Of a DNA stretch of 64,000 bases, positions 7,215 to 15,906 are shown one piece after another. Location of the stretch: NCBI GenBank assembly GCA_052061695.1, contig JBPZEY010000003.1; one strand, given 5' to 3'. The notes under the pieces are model-generated. The model worked only from the letters and a program-made list of their open reading frames with translations, made no database searches and was not told the DNA's origin. Within the stretch, counting starts at the first letter, position 1, and every line of letters starts with the position of its first letter. The position numbers and the translations under genes were made by a program. This stretch comes from Alkalicoccus luteus. Lineage in GTDB: Bacteria; Bacillota; Bacilli; Bacillales; Salisediminibacteriaceae.

Positions 7215-8867
7215 TTACTGTTCGATTTCTACGTCTCTAAGCTGGTACAGCCCTGAGCCATCTGCCCAGAAACCGCTCACTTCATCCCGGTAGCCCATAA
7301 TGTGGTCCGGATGATAGAGGAAGGAGGCCGGAGCCATTTCATTCAGGTAGTCTACTGCTTCCACGTACAGGTCTTCACGGGCCTGTTCATCTGTCTCTTC
7401 CCTAGCATCTGCAATCAAGGCATCAAACTCCGCATCATCAAAGAAGAAGCGATTTCCTTCTCCAACAGAATCAGAGTGGAAAAGCTCGTGCAGCGGATAG
7501 TCTGCATCCATCGTCGGCAAGCTTAGGCCAAGAATGAACATGTCATGCTCTCCCTCTGCAGTAGCATCCAGATAGGCTCCCCATTCAAGTACTTCAATGG
7601 ATACGTCCACGCCGATCATGGACAGATCCGCCTGAATCAGCTCTGCAATGTCCATTCGCTCCTGACTGTCGTTCGTCCAAAGCGTTGTTTCGAATCCGTC
7701 TTCATAGCCTGCATCAGCCAAAATCTGCTGTGCCTGCTCTGGGTCATATTCATTTGCTTCTACTTCATCCGAGAAGCCGAACTGCGTTTCGTTAATTGGA
7801 CCGACTGCTGGCGTACCATTTCCTTCGAGCACACCTTCCAGCATATTATCTTTGTTCACGGCCATATCAAGCGCTCGCCGCACTTCGGGATCGTTAAATG
7901 GTTCTACATCTGCGTTGAAGCCCATATAGGTAATGCTCGCCGCTTCAGTCTGGAAGATGTTTACTCCATCTGTTCCTTCTACACGGGACATATCACTCGG
8001 CGTAACTGGATCAATCACGTGAGCAGAACCAGTTTCAAGTTCACCGAGTCTTGTGAGATCCTCAGAAACAACTCGGAACGTAGCGGAATCAACGTTTACA
8101 CGTCCATCCCAGTACTCTTCGTTAGCGTCCAGGACAACCTGATTACCCGGGTCCCAGTCGTTAAGTGTGAACATACCGCTTCCTGCCGGTTCTTCATTAA
8201 CAATATCCCCTGGCTGCCCCTCATCTTCCATATTCTCGTAGTCTGCTTCAATCAGAGCTGGCGAGACCATGCTGGACGGATACGTTGACAAGTGAGCCGG
8301 CAGTGCAGAAAACGGCATTTCTGTATGCAGTCGAATCGTGTAGTCATCGACGATCTCTATCTCTTCAATGACCTCAAAAAGCCCTGCCCGCGGAGAGCCG
8401 ACATCTGGGTCCAGAAGACGCTCAAGGTTCTGCTGCACTACTTCTGCATTGAACTCCTCGCCATCGGTGAAGGTAACATCGTCACGAAGCTGGAATTCCC
8501 ATATATCTTCCTCCACATCCTCCCAGCTCTCTGCGAGATGCGGCTGAATTTCGAAGTTTTCATCTGACTTTGTGAGAGTTTCAAAAATATTAATCTGCAC
8601 ATTACCGGACGGTACGTCACTTGTCGTATGCGGATCGAGTGACGTGATGTCAGAAAGCGTGGCAATAATTAAATCATTTCCTTCCTGAAGTTCTTCCACT
8701 TCACCGTCGCCGTTATTGTTGTCTGCAGCTTCCTCATTTGTATTGTTTGTGTTATCAGGCGGTGCACCATCGTTACCCGCTCCATCGTTATCCGGCTCGC
8801 TGGCACATGCGGCCAGCACCACGAAAGAAGCCAGCAGACCTGACGTTAAATATGTACTTTTCTTCAC
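7215..8867 (-). CDS. ABC transporter substrate-binding lipoprotein, SBP_bac_5 family (oligopeptide/dipeptide/glutathione type)
   Basis: 550 residues with a lipoprotein signal peptide (KK at the N-terminus, hydrophobic core, lipobox VLAAC with Cys21). An acidic Asn/Asp-rich linker follows, then the family 5 fold: LDPHTTSD, the SBP_bac_5 signature region YTIRLHTEMPF, and NDPEVRRALDMAVNKD. It should deliver peptides or a similar ligand to a DppBC/OppBC-type permease on the cell surface. No permease or ATPase genes are adjacent; the gene is monocistronic with its own terminator, so it probably works with a permease encoded elsewhere. The highly acidic mature N-terminus suits a salt-adapted organism. 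Confidence 0.9.
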   Translation of the reverse strand: MKKSTYLTSGLLASFVVLAACASEPDNDGAGNDGAPPDNTNNTNEEAADNNNGDGEVEELQEGNDLIIATLSDITSLDPHTTSDVPSGNVQINIFETLTKSDENFEIQPHLAESWEDVEEDIWEFQLRDDVTFTDGEEFNAEVVQQNLERLLDPDVGSPRAGLFEVIEEIEIVDDYTIRLHTEMPFSALPAHLSTYPSSMVSPALIEADYENMEDEGQPGDIVNEEPAGSGMFTLNDWDPGNQVVLDANEEYWDGRVNVDSATFRVVSEDLTRLGELETGSAHVIDPVTPSDMSRVEGTDGVNIFQTEAASITYMGFNADVEPFNDPEVRRALDMAVNKDNMLEGVLEGNGTPAVGPINETQFGFSDEVEANEYDPEQAQQILADAGYEDGFETTLWTNDSQERMDIAELIQADLSMIGVDVSIEVLEWGAYLDATAEGEHDMFILGLSLPTMDADYPLHELFHSDSVGEGNRFFFDDAEFDALIADAREETDEQAREDLYVEAVDYLNEMAPASFLYHPDHIMGYRDEVSGFWADGSGLYQLRDVEIEQ

Positions 8868-9177
8868 AGATTGTTCCCCCTAAAAATAAATAGTTAGCAG
8901 TCCGAAAAACTACTGTGATGACAAATGTACTAAATTTGTCGAACAATGTAAAGATTGTTTTTTGAAAATTATATTTATTCCTTTCTTTCAGTCTACGTTT
9001 ATAGACTTGTTAAGACGCTCTCAACCCCTATCCTTATGGGATTCACGATGTCATAATATGGGAACAAATTTGTCCCGATTTTTTCTGTGTTGTTAAATTA
9101 TATATCTATATAGTTATGCTACACTGAACAAAGTGACATTACCGCCAGTTGGCGCTGCGATTAATGGAGGAATGACG

Positions 9178-10251
9178 ATGGATATGCACGTACAGTTTGT
9201 ATCATTTTTTACGGTTCAGTCCGGAGAAGGAAGCGTTCGTCAGGCACGGCTTGAACAAACCGTGACAGCTTCTGAGTATGCCGGCAGCGCGCTTGAGTCC
9301 TTTTTGCATGAAGAATTCCGTAAAATGCTGAAGCGAAAGGCGGACCGGAATCCGACAAGCCATAAATCAGCGACAAAGGTAGGGCAGTTTATTGTCGAAG
9401 ACGGATATGAACTCGGCTCTAATCCAAATTACGCCATGCTGGAAAATCTCCGGCAGGCAGCCTCCGCAGAAGCGCTTGAGAAAGCAGCCGTCCGCCTCGC
9501 CGACGCTTACGCCGGAACCAATTCAGCAAGAGGAGGCATTCTCATGCTCGTGCAGCTTACGGTGACAGAATGGTCCTCCCAACCATTTGTCCTCGCTGCT
9601 AAATGTGACTTTGAGGACCACATTGTAACGGTTGGCTCATCAGAGGGAGAACTGCTGCGGCAGGTGAATCGAGCGATTTCCACAAAAGGGATGAAAGCCG
9701 TTCAATTCCCGCACATGCCGCAGGAAGGCATGATTGAACCGTGGGAAGTAAAAATACACCAGGCTTCCCATGCCAGCTATTTTGAGGATTTTCTGCCTTA
9801 TGTCGGATATCCGGAGACGAAGCGGGAGGCAGCCGCAGTAGCAGTTATAGAGAGCGCCCGCGAAGCCGTATTGAGCGAATTTGAAGATGACAGTGAAGAA
9901 CGGATTGCCGAGGAGAAAGTATTGGAGGCATGGGCAAATACGGAAGAGCGAACGCTGCAAAACCGCTGGGATGAAGAGCAGGTAAGAGAAGTCAGCCGCC
10001 CGATTCTCGATCGCAATCCTGAGGTTAAACTAAAGCTGAAGCTGGATCACATGAAAATAGAAGGCCTGCTTGAAGACTTTGGCGAACGCCTTCATATTGC
10101 GAGAAAAGACGACCGCTATGTGATTGTTCTGGAAGGAGAAGCTTTTTCATTTGATAAAGAAGCATCGCCGGTAGAGTTTCTGCAGCCGGACGATATGGCA
10201 GCTGTCTTCGAACGGATTTTAGCTAAGGCGCCTTTCGATTCAGGTCAGTAA
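9178..10251 (+). CDS. DUF3900 family protein
   Basis: 357 residues. The N-terminal HVQFVSFFTVQ, the VEDGYELGSNPNYA motif and the QASHASYFEDFLPYV motif match DUF3900 proteins as I remember them from other Bacillaceae. No signal peptide or membrane helix is evident; the protein is probably cytosolic. The function of the family is unknown. The ATG chosen lies 7 nt after GGAGG; an ATG six bases earlier, or one further upstream, is less well placed. An AT-rich upstream region is likely to hold the promoter. It is monocistronic and is followed by the repeat island. Confidence 0.8.
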   Translation: MDMHVQFVSFFTVQSGEGSVRQARLEQTVTASEYAGSALESFLHEEFRKMLKRKADRNPTSHKSATKVGQFIVEDGYELGSNPNYAMLENLRQAASAEALEKAAVRLADAYAGTNSARGGILMLVQLTVTEWSSQPFVLAAKCDFEDHIVTVGSSEGELLRQVNRAISTKGMKAVQFPHMPQEGMIEPWEVKIHQASHASYFEDFLPYVGYPETKREAAAVAVIESAREAVLSEFEDDSEERIAEEKVLEAWANTEERTLQNRWDEEQVREVSRPILDRNPEVKLKLKLDHMKIEGLLEDFGERLHIARKDDRYVIVLEGEAFSFDKEASPVEFLQPDDMAAVFERILAKAPFDSGQ

Positions 10252-10745
10252 GCAGGCTGAAGATGCCGTGCTGTACAGATCTGCGAATGGCATGAAAAGC
10301 GCGAGTGCAGCCGAGCTATTCCCGTTATACATGGGGGCACCCTGAGTAAGGATCTTCAGGCTGCGCTAATTCCACGGGCACGCCGGACACAAAGGGGAAA
10401 TGAATTTGTTTGATGGAGAAAAACGTTCCAATCGCTGGACGCTGCGGTTTTTTTTGGTGGGTACGTTGACGTTCATCCCGATTCGACATCGAAGCGCTGC
10501 CTAACGAAAGGTTCCCTCTAGATGGAACAAACTCGTGTGAATCATCACCAGGGTTTTAACCGGACAGCCAGCTGCTAAATCGGAGGAAACTCGACTCCGA
10601 GAGGATCAGAACGAGGCGAAGATCCAGCGCTTCTGACGAAAGGAAGAAGCGGTTAGCTGAGGCCGTTCCCTCCGGAAAGCGAGGGTCCGCAGATGCAGGC
10701 AGATGCAAAGTCCATTCACCTGAAATGACTTTATCAACACTCTGA
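10251..10745. repeat. Non-coding repeat island A
   Basis: A ~500-bp stretch without a convincing gene. Positions 10251-10293 match the reverse complement of 35032-35074 at 38 of 43 bases. Positions ~10567-10744 match 35284-35455 in direct orientation, sharing blocks such as GAGGATCAGAACGAGG, GAAGATCCAGCGCTTC, GCAGATGCA and CTTTATC(A/G)ACAC. The two blocks are therefore inverted relative to each other between islands. An inverted repeat (GCAGGCTGAAGAT near the left end, ATCTTCAGGCTGC near 10350-10362) lies inside. The right end runs into a terminator hairpin. It is interpreted as a member of a dispersed palindromic repeat family. Confidence 0.7.
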
Positions 10746-10777
10746 AACCGCCGGAGACGGATCTCCGGCGGTTCTTT
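10746..10777 (+). terminator. Terminator hairpin at right end of repeat island A
   Basis: An 11-bp stem (ACCGCCGGAGA / TCTCCGGCGGT) with a 4-nt loop, followed by TCTTTT on the plus strand. It probably also shields the convergent UPF0316 gene. Confidence 0.75.
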
Positions 10778-10783
10778 TGACGC

Positions 10784-11341
10784 TTAAGCAGACTTTTTAG
10801 CAGCTCGCTTTTTATTAAACAATTCGCGGCGCCGGCGCATGCCCTTCGTAATGTATCCACCTTTAAAGCTCCGCGGTTCATAAGATGCTACAAAGGCTCT
10901 TTCTTCAAAGGATTCAATGATCCGGTAAAATTCTTTTTCCCGGTCCCGGCGAGCCGTGCAGAAAAGCATATATCGCTCCGTCTCAATTCCCTGAACGGAA
11001 GAAGTCGATACAGAAAAACCTACTTCTCGCAGCCGGGCCACCAGCTCATCATTTGGCTGAGGGATATTCGCTTCAATCGTGACATAGCCGATCGCAAGCT
11101 TTTCTTCCACCATTGCACCGATATAGAGACCGACTCCAAATCCTAATGCATAGGCAGCCATATTGTAGTAGTTTGATAAATCACTTAACACGAGACCGAC
11201 AGCAACGACATATATAACACCTTCTAGCACACCGAGACCGGCTGCTTTACCTTTTTGAGATTTAACCATCATAATCGTACGAAGGGTCAAAATCGGGACA
11301 AATAACAGCTGCGCGAAGAAAATAATAACGGCTTCAAGCAT
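10784..11341 (-). CDS. UPF0316 family membrane protein (DUF2179/DUF5698, YebE-like)
   Basis: 185 residues from the ATG preceded by AAAGGGGAGCGA; a longer upstream in-frame start exists but lacks a good ribosome site. Three N-terminal membrane helices (~1-85) include the LTLRTIMMVKSQKG loop. They are followed by a soluble DUF2179 domain (~95-165) with TERYMLFCTARRDR, and a very basic tail rich in Arg/Lys. The length matches B. subtilis YebE-type proteins. No proven function; DUF2179 domains are suspected ligand-binding modules. It is monocistronic. Confidence 0.87.
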   Translation of the reverse strand: MLEAVIIFFAQLLFVPILTLRTIMMVKSQKGKAAGLGVLEGVIYVVAVGLVLSDLSNYYNMAAYALGFGVGLYIGAMVEEKLAIGYVTIEANIPQPNDELVARLREVGFSVSTSSVQGIETERYMLFCTARRDREKEFYRIIESFEERAFVASYEPRSFKGGYITKGMRRRRELFNKKRAAKKSA

Positions 11342-11520
11342 TGGAGATCGCTCCCCTTTCTCTCTGTATAAAATCGAATTCTGCTTAAGTTTAGCAGGTA
11401 ATTTTAAAAAGGAAAGAAAATTCATTCGACAAATTACGACAAAACTATTTCCGGTGAATGTAACGTCTTTTCAGGGTGTTCTTCCGCCCCGTTCTCTTTG
11501 ATGTTTCACTCATTTCACAC

Positions 11521-11558
11521 AAAAAAAGGACGCCTCCACGCGAACGTGAAGCGTCCTT
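11521..11558 (-). terminator. Terminator downstream of trhO
   Basis: A stem with AAGGACGC / GCGTCCTT at the base and CCACG-CGAA-CGTG above a small internal loop. Seven T residues follow on the minus strand. Confidence 0.8.
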
Positions 11559-11584
11559 GTTATCCTGGCTTCTTCGTGATGCCG

Positions 11585-12556
11585 TTATTTCGTCACTTTC
11601 AGCCGTTCATCAATTTTCTGGAGCTGCTCTTCAACCTGTGAATCAGTCAGCCCTTCCCGGATCACGTAGCGGTTACGCGGCGATATTCTGCACTGGTGTG
11701 TACAGGCGCCGAGAAAGAATGCTTCGTTTTCCTCAGAAGCTAGAATTTGCTTATTACAGGATGGGTCTGCACAGTTAATATAGCGCTCGCATGGCTCGCC
11801 GTCGAAATGATCACGGCCGACGACAATATGCTCTTCCTGATTGATCGGCACGCTGATCCGCTCATCAAATACATAGCACTGACCTTTCCAGCCTCGTCCT
11901 CGCGCTTCTTCGTCTTTTCCATACGTTACGATACCGCCTTCGAGATGATTCACATTATCGTAGCCTTTCTCCTTCAGCCACCCTGAGAATTTCTCACAGC
12001 GGATGCCGCCGGTGCAGTAGGTCAGGATCTCTTTGCCTTCAAGCATCTCTCGGTTCTCATCCACCCACTCCGGGAGCTCACGAAAGTAATCGATATCCGG
12101 CCGGATTGCACCATCGAAGTGTCCGAGATCATATTCGTATTTATTTCGGGCATCGAGAACGATCGTATTCGGATCTTTCATCTTCTCGAGCCATTCCATC
12201 GGCTTCAAATAGCGGCCCGTTGTCACACGCGGGTCTACATCTTCCTCATGCAGGCGCAGAGTAACGAGCTCCGGACGCGGGCGCACGTGCATTTTTTTAA
12301 ATGCATGACCTTCGGCTTCATCTATCTTAAAGATAATATCTTTAAAGCGCCTGTCTGCCTTCATATCATTCATATACTGTTCTGTTTGTTCAATCGTTCC
12401 GGAAACCGTTCCATTTATGCCTTCCTTCGCGATTAAAATCCGTCCTTTCAGACCAATACTTTTACAATACTCCAAATGCTGCTGGGCAGCTTCTTCCGGA
12501 TTCTCAATGTCCGTATACAAATAATAGAGCAAAACGCGATATGCTGCTTTTTCCAT
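11585..12556 (-). CDS. trhO: tRNA uridine(34) hydroxylase TrhO (rhodanese-domain protein)
   Basis: 323 residues from the ATG preceded by GGAGAAAGGGG; this is close to the family length, so the ~26-residue upstream extension is rejected. The N-terminal acylphosphatase-like domain (~1-95) contains GRILIAKEGINGTVSG. The central rhodanese domain (~125-225) has the catalytic loop YCTGGIRCEK. The C-terminal cysteine-rich segment (CERYINCADPSCNKQ...CTHQC) is typical. TrhO proteins make 5-hydroxyuridine at the wobble position of tRNAs in the cytosol. It is monocistronic, with its own terminator. Confidence 0.93.
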   Translation of the reverse strand: MEKAAYRVLLYYLYTDIENPEEAAQQHLEYCKSIGLKGRILIAKEGINGTVSGTIEQTEQYMNDMKADRRFKDIIFKIDEAEGHAFKKMHVRPRPELVTLRLHEEDVDPRVTTGRYLKPMEWLEKMKDPNTIVLDARNKYEYDLGHFDGAIRPDIDYFRELPEWVDENREMLEGKEILTYCTGGIRCEKFSGWLKEKGYDNVNHLEGGIVTYGKDEEARGRGWKGQCYVFDERISVPINQEEHIVVGRDHFDGEPCERYINCADPSCNKQILASEENEAFFLGACTHQCRISPRNRYVIREGLTDSQVEEQLQKIDERLKVTK

Positions 12557-12646
12557 CGGTTTTAAACCCCTTTCTCCTGCTATGTTCGTATCCTCGGATA
12601 TTATACCAAATCTGTTCAAAAAAGAAAGAGACAACTGCGCAGTGTC

Positions 12647-13387
12647 CTAAACACCACGCTGGTTGCCCCATACGAGCGTGTGAAGCTGCGGGAGCACGCG
12701 CGCATTGTTCATCGTTTTATCGGCCATCGTCCAGTCGACCAGCTTTTCGTAGCGGTTGAGCAGATGTGACGCAAGATTCGACGTATCCGCCTCTTCCCCG
12801 GTTTCATCATTCCCGGTCTGCAAATAAAACGCCACGTCTGGATAACGGGTATGAATGCTTTTCGCATAGACAAAATCCGCTTCGTCAAAGATGACTACTT
12901 TTAAACTTGTATGCGAAAGCCTGTTTTCAACTCGAAGGCGATCAAGAATATCATCCAGCACGGTGAAATCTGTTCTCATGCCAGAACTGGGCGGCTTTGG
13001 CGAAATCGTTAAATCGTCAACAGCGACAAACCAGTCCTGCCATCGGCTCCCCTGCGTTTCGAGCGCTGCCTGCACCCCTCGTGCATGGAGCTGTTCGATG
13101 AGCGAACCCACGTGCTTCAGGAGAGCTGGATTCCCGCCGGAGATCGTCACATGCGAAAAATTATCCGGAGCCGTCTCATCCAATTCTGCTACGATTTGTT
13201 CCGGCGTCAGCATACGAATATCGTCCTTCGCACTTCCGTCCCATGTGAATGCTGAATCACACCAGCTGCACGAATAATCACAGCCTGCGGTACGGACAAA
13301 CATCGTTTTCCGGCCGATTACCATTCCTTCACCTTGAAACGTCGGCCCAAAAATCTCGAGTACGGGAAGTGACGGCTGTTTAGTCAT
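12647..13387 (-). CDS. queE: 7-carboxy-7-deazaguanine synthase QueE (radical SAM)
   Basis: 246 residues. The radical-SAM cluster motif is the family variant C-x3-C-x2-C (CDYSCSWCD) near residue 35, after FGPTFQGEGMVIGRKTMFVR. QueE converts 6-carboxytetrahydropterin to 7-carboxy-7-deazaguanine, the third step of queuosine/preQ0 synthesis in the cytosol. It is the last gene of queC-queD-queE; its start overlaps the queD stop by 8 bp. queF, the next enzyme, is not next to the operon here. Control is by the preQ1 riboswitch ahead of queC. Confidence 0.95.
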   Translation of the reverse strand: MTKQPSLPVLEIFGPTFQGEGMVIGRKTMFVRTAGCDYSCSWCDSAFTWDGSAKDDIRMLTPEQIVAELDETAPDNFSHVTISGGNPALLKHVGSLIEQLHARGVQAALETQGSRWQDWFVAVDDLTISPKPPSSGMRTDFTVLDDILDRLRVENRLSHTSLKVVIFDEADFVYAKSIHTRYPDVAFYLQTGNDETGEEADTSNLASHLLNRYEKLVDWTMADKTMNNARVLPQLHTLVWGNQRGV

Positions 13388-13853
13388 CGAGCATCCACTC
13401 CCGCTTCATTTCTGCATAGCTCGTCGGTGTCTCAAACAGACGTACAAATTCCGTGCGGCACTGCTGCCCGCTCCGCTGTTCCTTCAGGGCCTCATCCATG
13501 CGCTCAAAAATCCATCCGACCATATTCTCAGCAGTAGTGTTCATTGGAGGGAGCATTTCATTTAAATAGCGGTGGTCCAAGTAAGGTTCAATCTGCTCTT
13601 TCCAAATTTCTTTTATGTCGCCGAAATCCATCATAATCCCGATCTCATCTACATAGCCGCTGATCCCAAACACGACCCGGTAGGTATGCCCGTGCAGGTT
13701 TTTACATTTCCCTTCATATGCGTGAAGGTGATGTGCGGCGTCAAACGTGAATTCTTTTGAGACCATAACACGTTTTTGATGGTATTTCAGTTCGCTTTTT
13801 TGAATGTCCTCGCCAAGCTGTTCCAGCTTATCGACGATCCGGAAACCAAACAT
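13380..13853 (-). CDS. queD: 6-carboxy-5,6,7,8-tetrahydropterin synthase QueD
   Basis: 157 residues from the ATG preceded by AAAGGAAG, five bases after the queC stop. The zinc-binding histidines are seen in FDAAHHLHAYEGKCKNLHGHTY, where the Cys is the catalytic residue of the family. PMNTTAENMVGWIFERM and a C-terminal ETPTSYAEM carry the pterin-binding Glu. The enzyme turns 7,8-dihydroneopterin triphosphate into CPH4. An upstream in-frame start would overlap queC by ~80 bp and is less likely. It is the middle gene of the que operon. Confidence 0.95.
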   Translation of the reverse strand: MFGFRIVDKLEQLGEDIQKSELKYHQKRVMVSKEFTFDAAHHLHAYEGKCKNLHGHTYRVVFGISGYVDEIGIMMDFGDIKEIWKEQIEPYLDHRYLNEMLPPMNTTAENMVGWIFERMDEALKEQRSGQQCRTEFVRLFETPTSYAEMKREWMLDD

Positions 13854-13857
13854 ATCA

Positions 13858-14514
13858 TCATGCTTCCTTTCGTTGTAAATACGTTTCGAGGCCTTGTCTG
13901 CGAAGTTCACAAGCCGGACAAGCTCCGCATCCGTCTCCAACCACTCCGTTGTAGCAGGTCAATGTCTTCTCACGCACATAGTCGAACACATCAAGTTCAT
14001 CTGCCAGCTCCCATGTCTCAGCTTTATCGAGCCACATCAAAGGCGTATGCAGGACAAACTCGTAGTCCATTGCCAGATTCAGCGTCACGTTTAAAGATTT
14101 GATAAATACGTCGCGGCAGTCCGGATAACCGCTGAAGTCAGTTTCACAAACTCCTGTTACGATATGCCTTGCTCCATTTTGTTTTCCTTTTATCGCAGCA
14201 AACGTTAAGAACAGCTGATTCCGGCCATCGACAAACGTGGTAGGAAGTTCTCCTTCGTGCTGTTCAATTTCAATATCTTTCCGGGTGAGGGCGTTTGGGG
14301 CCAGCTGATTCAGCAAACTCATGTCGAGCACCGTATGCGGAATTCCCCTCTCGCTGCAGATAGCTGCAGCAGTTTCAATTTCAAGCCGATGCCGCTGTCC
14401 GTAATCAAACGTGACAGCCTCCACTGAAGCAAAGCGTTTCTCTGCCCAGGCAAGGCATGTCGTGCTGTCCTGGCCGCCGCTGAATACGACAACTGCCTTT
14501 TCTTCTGAGAGCAT
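13858..14514 (-). CDS. queC: 7-cyano-7-deazaguanine synthase QueC
   Basis: 218 residues. The PP-loop ATP-binding motif FSGGQDSTT lies at residues ~10-18. The C-terminal zinc site CYNGVVGDGCGACPACELR is typical. QueC converts CDG to preQ0 with ATP and ammonia. The ATG is preceded by AAAAGGACGGG; the upstream in-frame ATG would place translation inside the riboswitch terminator hairpin and is rejected. It is the first gene of queC-queD-queE. Confidence 0.95.
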   Translation of the reverse strand: MLSEEKAVVVFSGGQDSTTCLAWAEKRFASVEAVTFDYGQRHRLEIETAAAICSERGIPHTVLDMSLLNQLAPNALTRKDIEIEQHEGELPTTFVDGRNQLFLTFAAIKGKQNGARHIVTGVCETDFSGYPDCRDVFIKSLNVTLNLAMDYEFVLHTPLMWLDKAETWELADELDVFDYVREKTLTCYNGVVGDGCGACPACELRRQGLETYLQRKEA

Positions 14515-14565
14515 GTTATCCCGTCCTTTTACTGTCTGTCTGCTTATGAGCATTTGATTGAAATC

Positions 14566-14609
14566 AAAAAAAGGCCTCGTCCTCTGGATTTCCTCCAAAA
14601 AACGAAGCC
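14566..14609 (-). terminator. Riboswitch expression-platform terminator ahead of queC
   Basis: On the minus strand GGCTTCGT pairs with ACGAGGCC (one G-U) around a ~21-nt loop and is followed by TTTTTTT, about 50 nt upstream of the queC start. It is well placed as the attenuator that responds to the preQ1 aptamer. Confidence 0.8.
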
Positions 14610-14636
14610 ATCTCCACATTCAGGAACGTGAAGAGA

Positions 14637-14672
14637 CCTAGTTTTTTATAGAGGGTTTAGCTAGAACCTCTC
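14637..14672 (-). promoter_or_regulatory. PreQ1 class I riboswitch aptamer
   Basis: On the minus strand: AGAGGTTCTAGCTA, then AACCCTCTATAAAAAACTAG. This is the compact preQ1-I pseudoknot: an AGAGG/CCTCT stem, the GTTCTAGCTA loop and the A-rich tail. It lies ~120 nt upstream of queC and is followed by an intrinsic terminator, so preQ1 binding should shut down queC-queD-queE. Confidence 0.93.
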
Positions 14673-14707
14673 CTGCTCCGCAGGTGTACGTATAGTAAGC
14701 CTTGAAA

Positions 14708-14736
14708 AGAATAGCACAGGGTCACACAGCTGTCAA
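14708..14736 (-). promoter_or_regulatory. Sigma-A promoter of the que operon
   Basis: Consensus -35 TTGACA and -10 TATTCT with exactly 17 bp between, just upstream of the preQ1 aptamer. Confidence 0.75.
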
Positions 14737-15225
14737 TTATAAGAAAACGTGCCTTACTTCCAGTGACGGCTTCAGGCGCAGCTGGATCGCTGACCGGTAT
14801 GGCATCTTTCGGCGATACATTGCTGACCCCGGATTTAAAAGCAGGGTTTGACCATGATACCGGAGGTAAGGAATGTGAGAGTGTCCGAAACAGACAAAGT
14901 CAGGCATCATGTCGTTAAACCAACGCTTCGCCCGTTCCTCTGTCGTTTTACCGTGTCCTTCGTGTCCGTGAACCACGCCAAAACTTCTGCCGGCTGCCTG
15001 GAAGCGCTGAGAGCTCCCCAGCCTAGCGTGAAGCTCCGGAGGGTCCGTGTTCCCCGCCGCACTATAAAGCGGGATACCGAGATGAGAAACCGCTTCAAAA
15101 AGCGACAGGCTGTCCCAGTCCCCTGTATGTATTAATACGTCCGCCTGCACCATCAGCTTCCTCAACTGTTCGGGAAGGTGTGCATACGAATCGGTATGTG
15201 TGTCGCCAAAGATGATAATTTCCAC
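14737..15225 (-). CDS. YfcE/MJ0936-family metallophosphoesterase (YsnB-like)
   Basis: 162 residues, a complete calcineurin-like fold of the small YfcE type: GDTH (Asp8, His10), HTGDWD, AGNTDP, VHGHEG and FGHSHIP give the full set of di-metal ligands. It is probably a cytosolic Mn2+-dependent phosphodiesterase; the natural substrate is unknown. The start is 12 bp downstream of the previous gene, so the two form an operon. The stop lies at the edge of the que promoter. Confidence 0.9.
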   Translation of the reverse strand: MEIIIFGDTHTDSYAHLPEQLRKLMVQADVLIHTGDWDSLSLFEAVSHLGIPLYSAAGNTDPPELHARLGSSQRFQAAGRSFGVVHGHEGHGKTTEERAKRWFNDMMPDFVCFGHSHIPYLRYHGQTLLLNPGSAMYRRKMPYRSAIQLRLKPSLEVRHVFL

Positions 15226-15237
15226 ACCCGTTTCCTC

Positions 15238-15774
15238 CTAACGGCGAATCCGATCCTTCAGACAGGACACGTTGACAATCATACCTGTCTGCAGCATATG
15301 AAAGGCATCTGCCGCTTTTACCTCTCCAGATGCTTCAGCTAGCAGCGCAAGCTGAACGGGAGATCCGACCAGCGCCAGATACTGTTCGTCCGGAAGTGCC
15401 TTCAACGTTGTTTCAACGCTGAAACAGATACCTTCTTGCACCGCCTGCAAAGTGGCACCTGATTCATCTTCAGACAGCTCCCCCCTTAAAAACCGGTCAA
15501 CGCTCTTTTCCCACTGCCCGTGATCATCAAACGACGCAAAAAAGGGTTCGTGACGGAGCAGCGGACGCCATCGAACGCCTAGTGCCGCTGCAAGCGAATA
15601 GGTTGTTTCAATTGCGGAACGGTAGCTGCTGCTTAAGAATGTCGACACATGCACCATATCCGGTTCATAGCGGACTGTCAGCTCCCTTGAGCCTGGAGCC
15701 AGTTCGGCATCGACGTGCATGCCAGCTTCCGGCACAACAGAAGGAAGATGAGACATTAGAATTATTTCAGCCAT
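15238..15774 (-). CDS. Histidine-phosphatase-like protein with degenerate active site
   Basis: 178 residues. The overall pattern follows the phosphoglycerate-mutase-like family: an N-terminal strand with IILMSHLPS where LVRHGES/T is expected, SSSYRSAIETTYSLAAALG matching the SSDLxRAxETA helix, a downstream HEPFF, and LVGSPVQLALL where VSHGG...ALL is expected. The first catalytic His is kept (His9). The neighbouring Arg is Ser, and the second catalytic His appears to be Ser. It is therefore likely catalytically weak or dead, perhaps a binding protein. It forms an operon with the phosphoesterase downstream. Confidence 0.6.
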   Translation of the reverse strand: MAEIILMSHLPSVVPEAGMHVDAELAPGSRELTVRYEPDMVHVSTFLSSSYRSAIETTYSLAAALGVRWRPLLRHEPFFASFDDHGQWEKSVDRFLRGELSEDESGATLQAVQEGICFSVETTLKALPDEQYLALVGSPVQLALLAEASGEVKAADAFHMLQTGMIVNVSCLKDRIRR

Positions 15775-15906
15775 AGGCTCGACTCCTTTACCTGCATACT
15801 AAGTACTAGTATACCCAGTTTAACAGGAAAAGAAACGCTTTACTACAACTTTAGATTCAGGTATAAAGATTAGAAACTATTTTATGTAGCTGATTGACAG
15901 GAATAA

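Noticed and set aside
7545..8288. 247-residue plus-strand open frame opposite the peptide-binding lipoprotein gene
   Set aside because: It is antisense to a clear SBP_bac_5 gene, with no homology or ribosome site.
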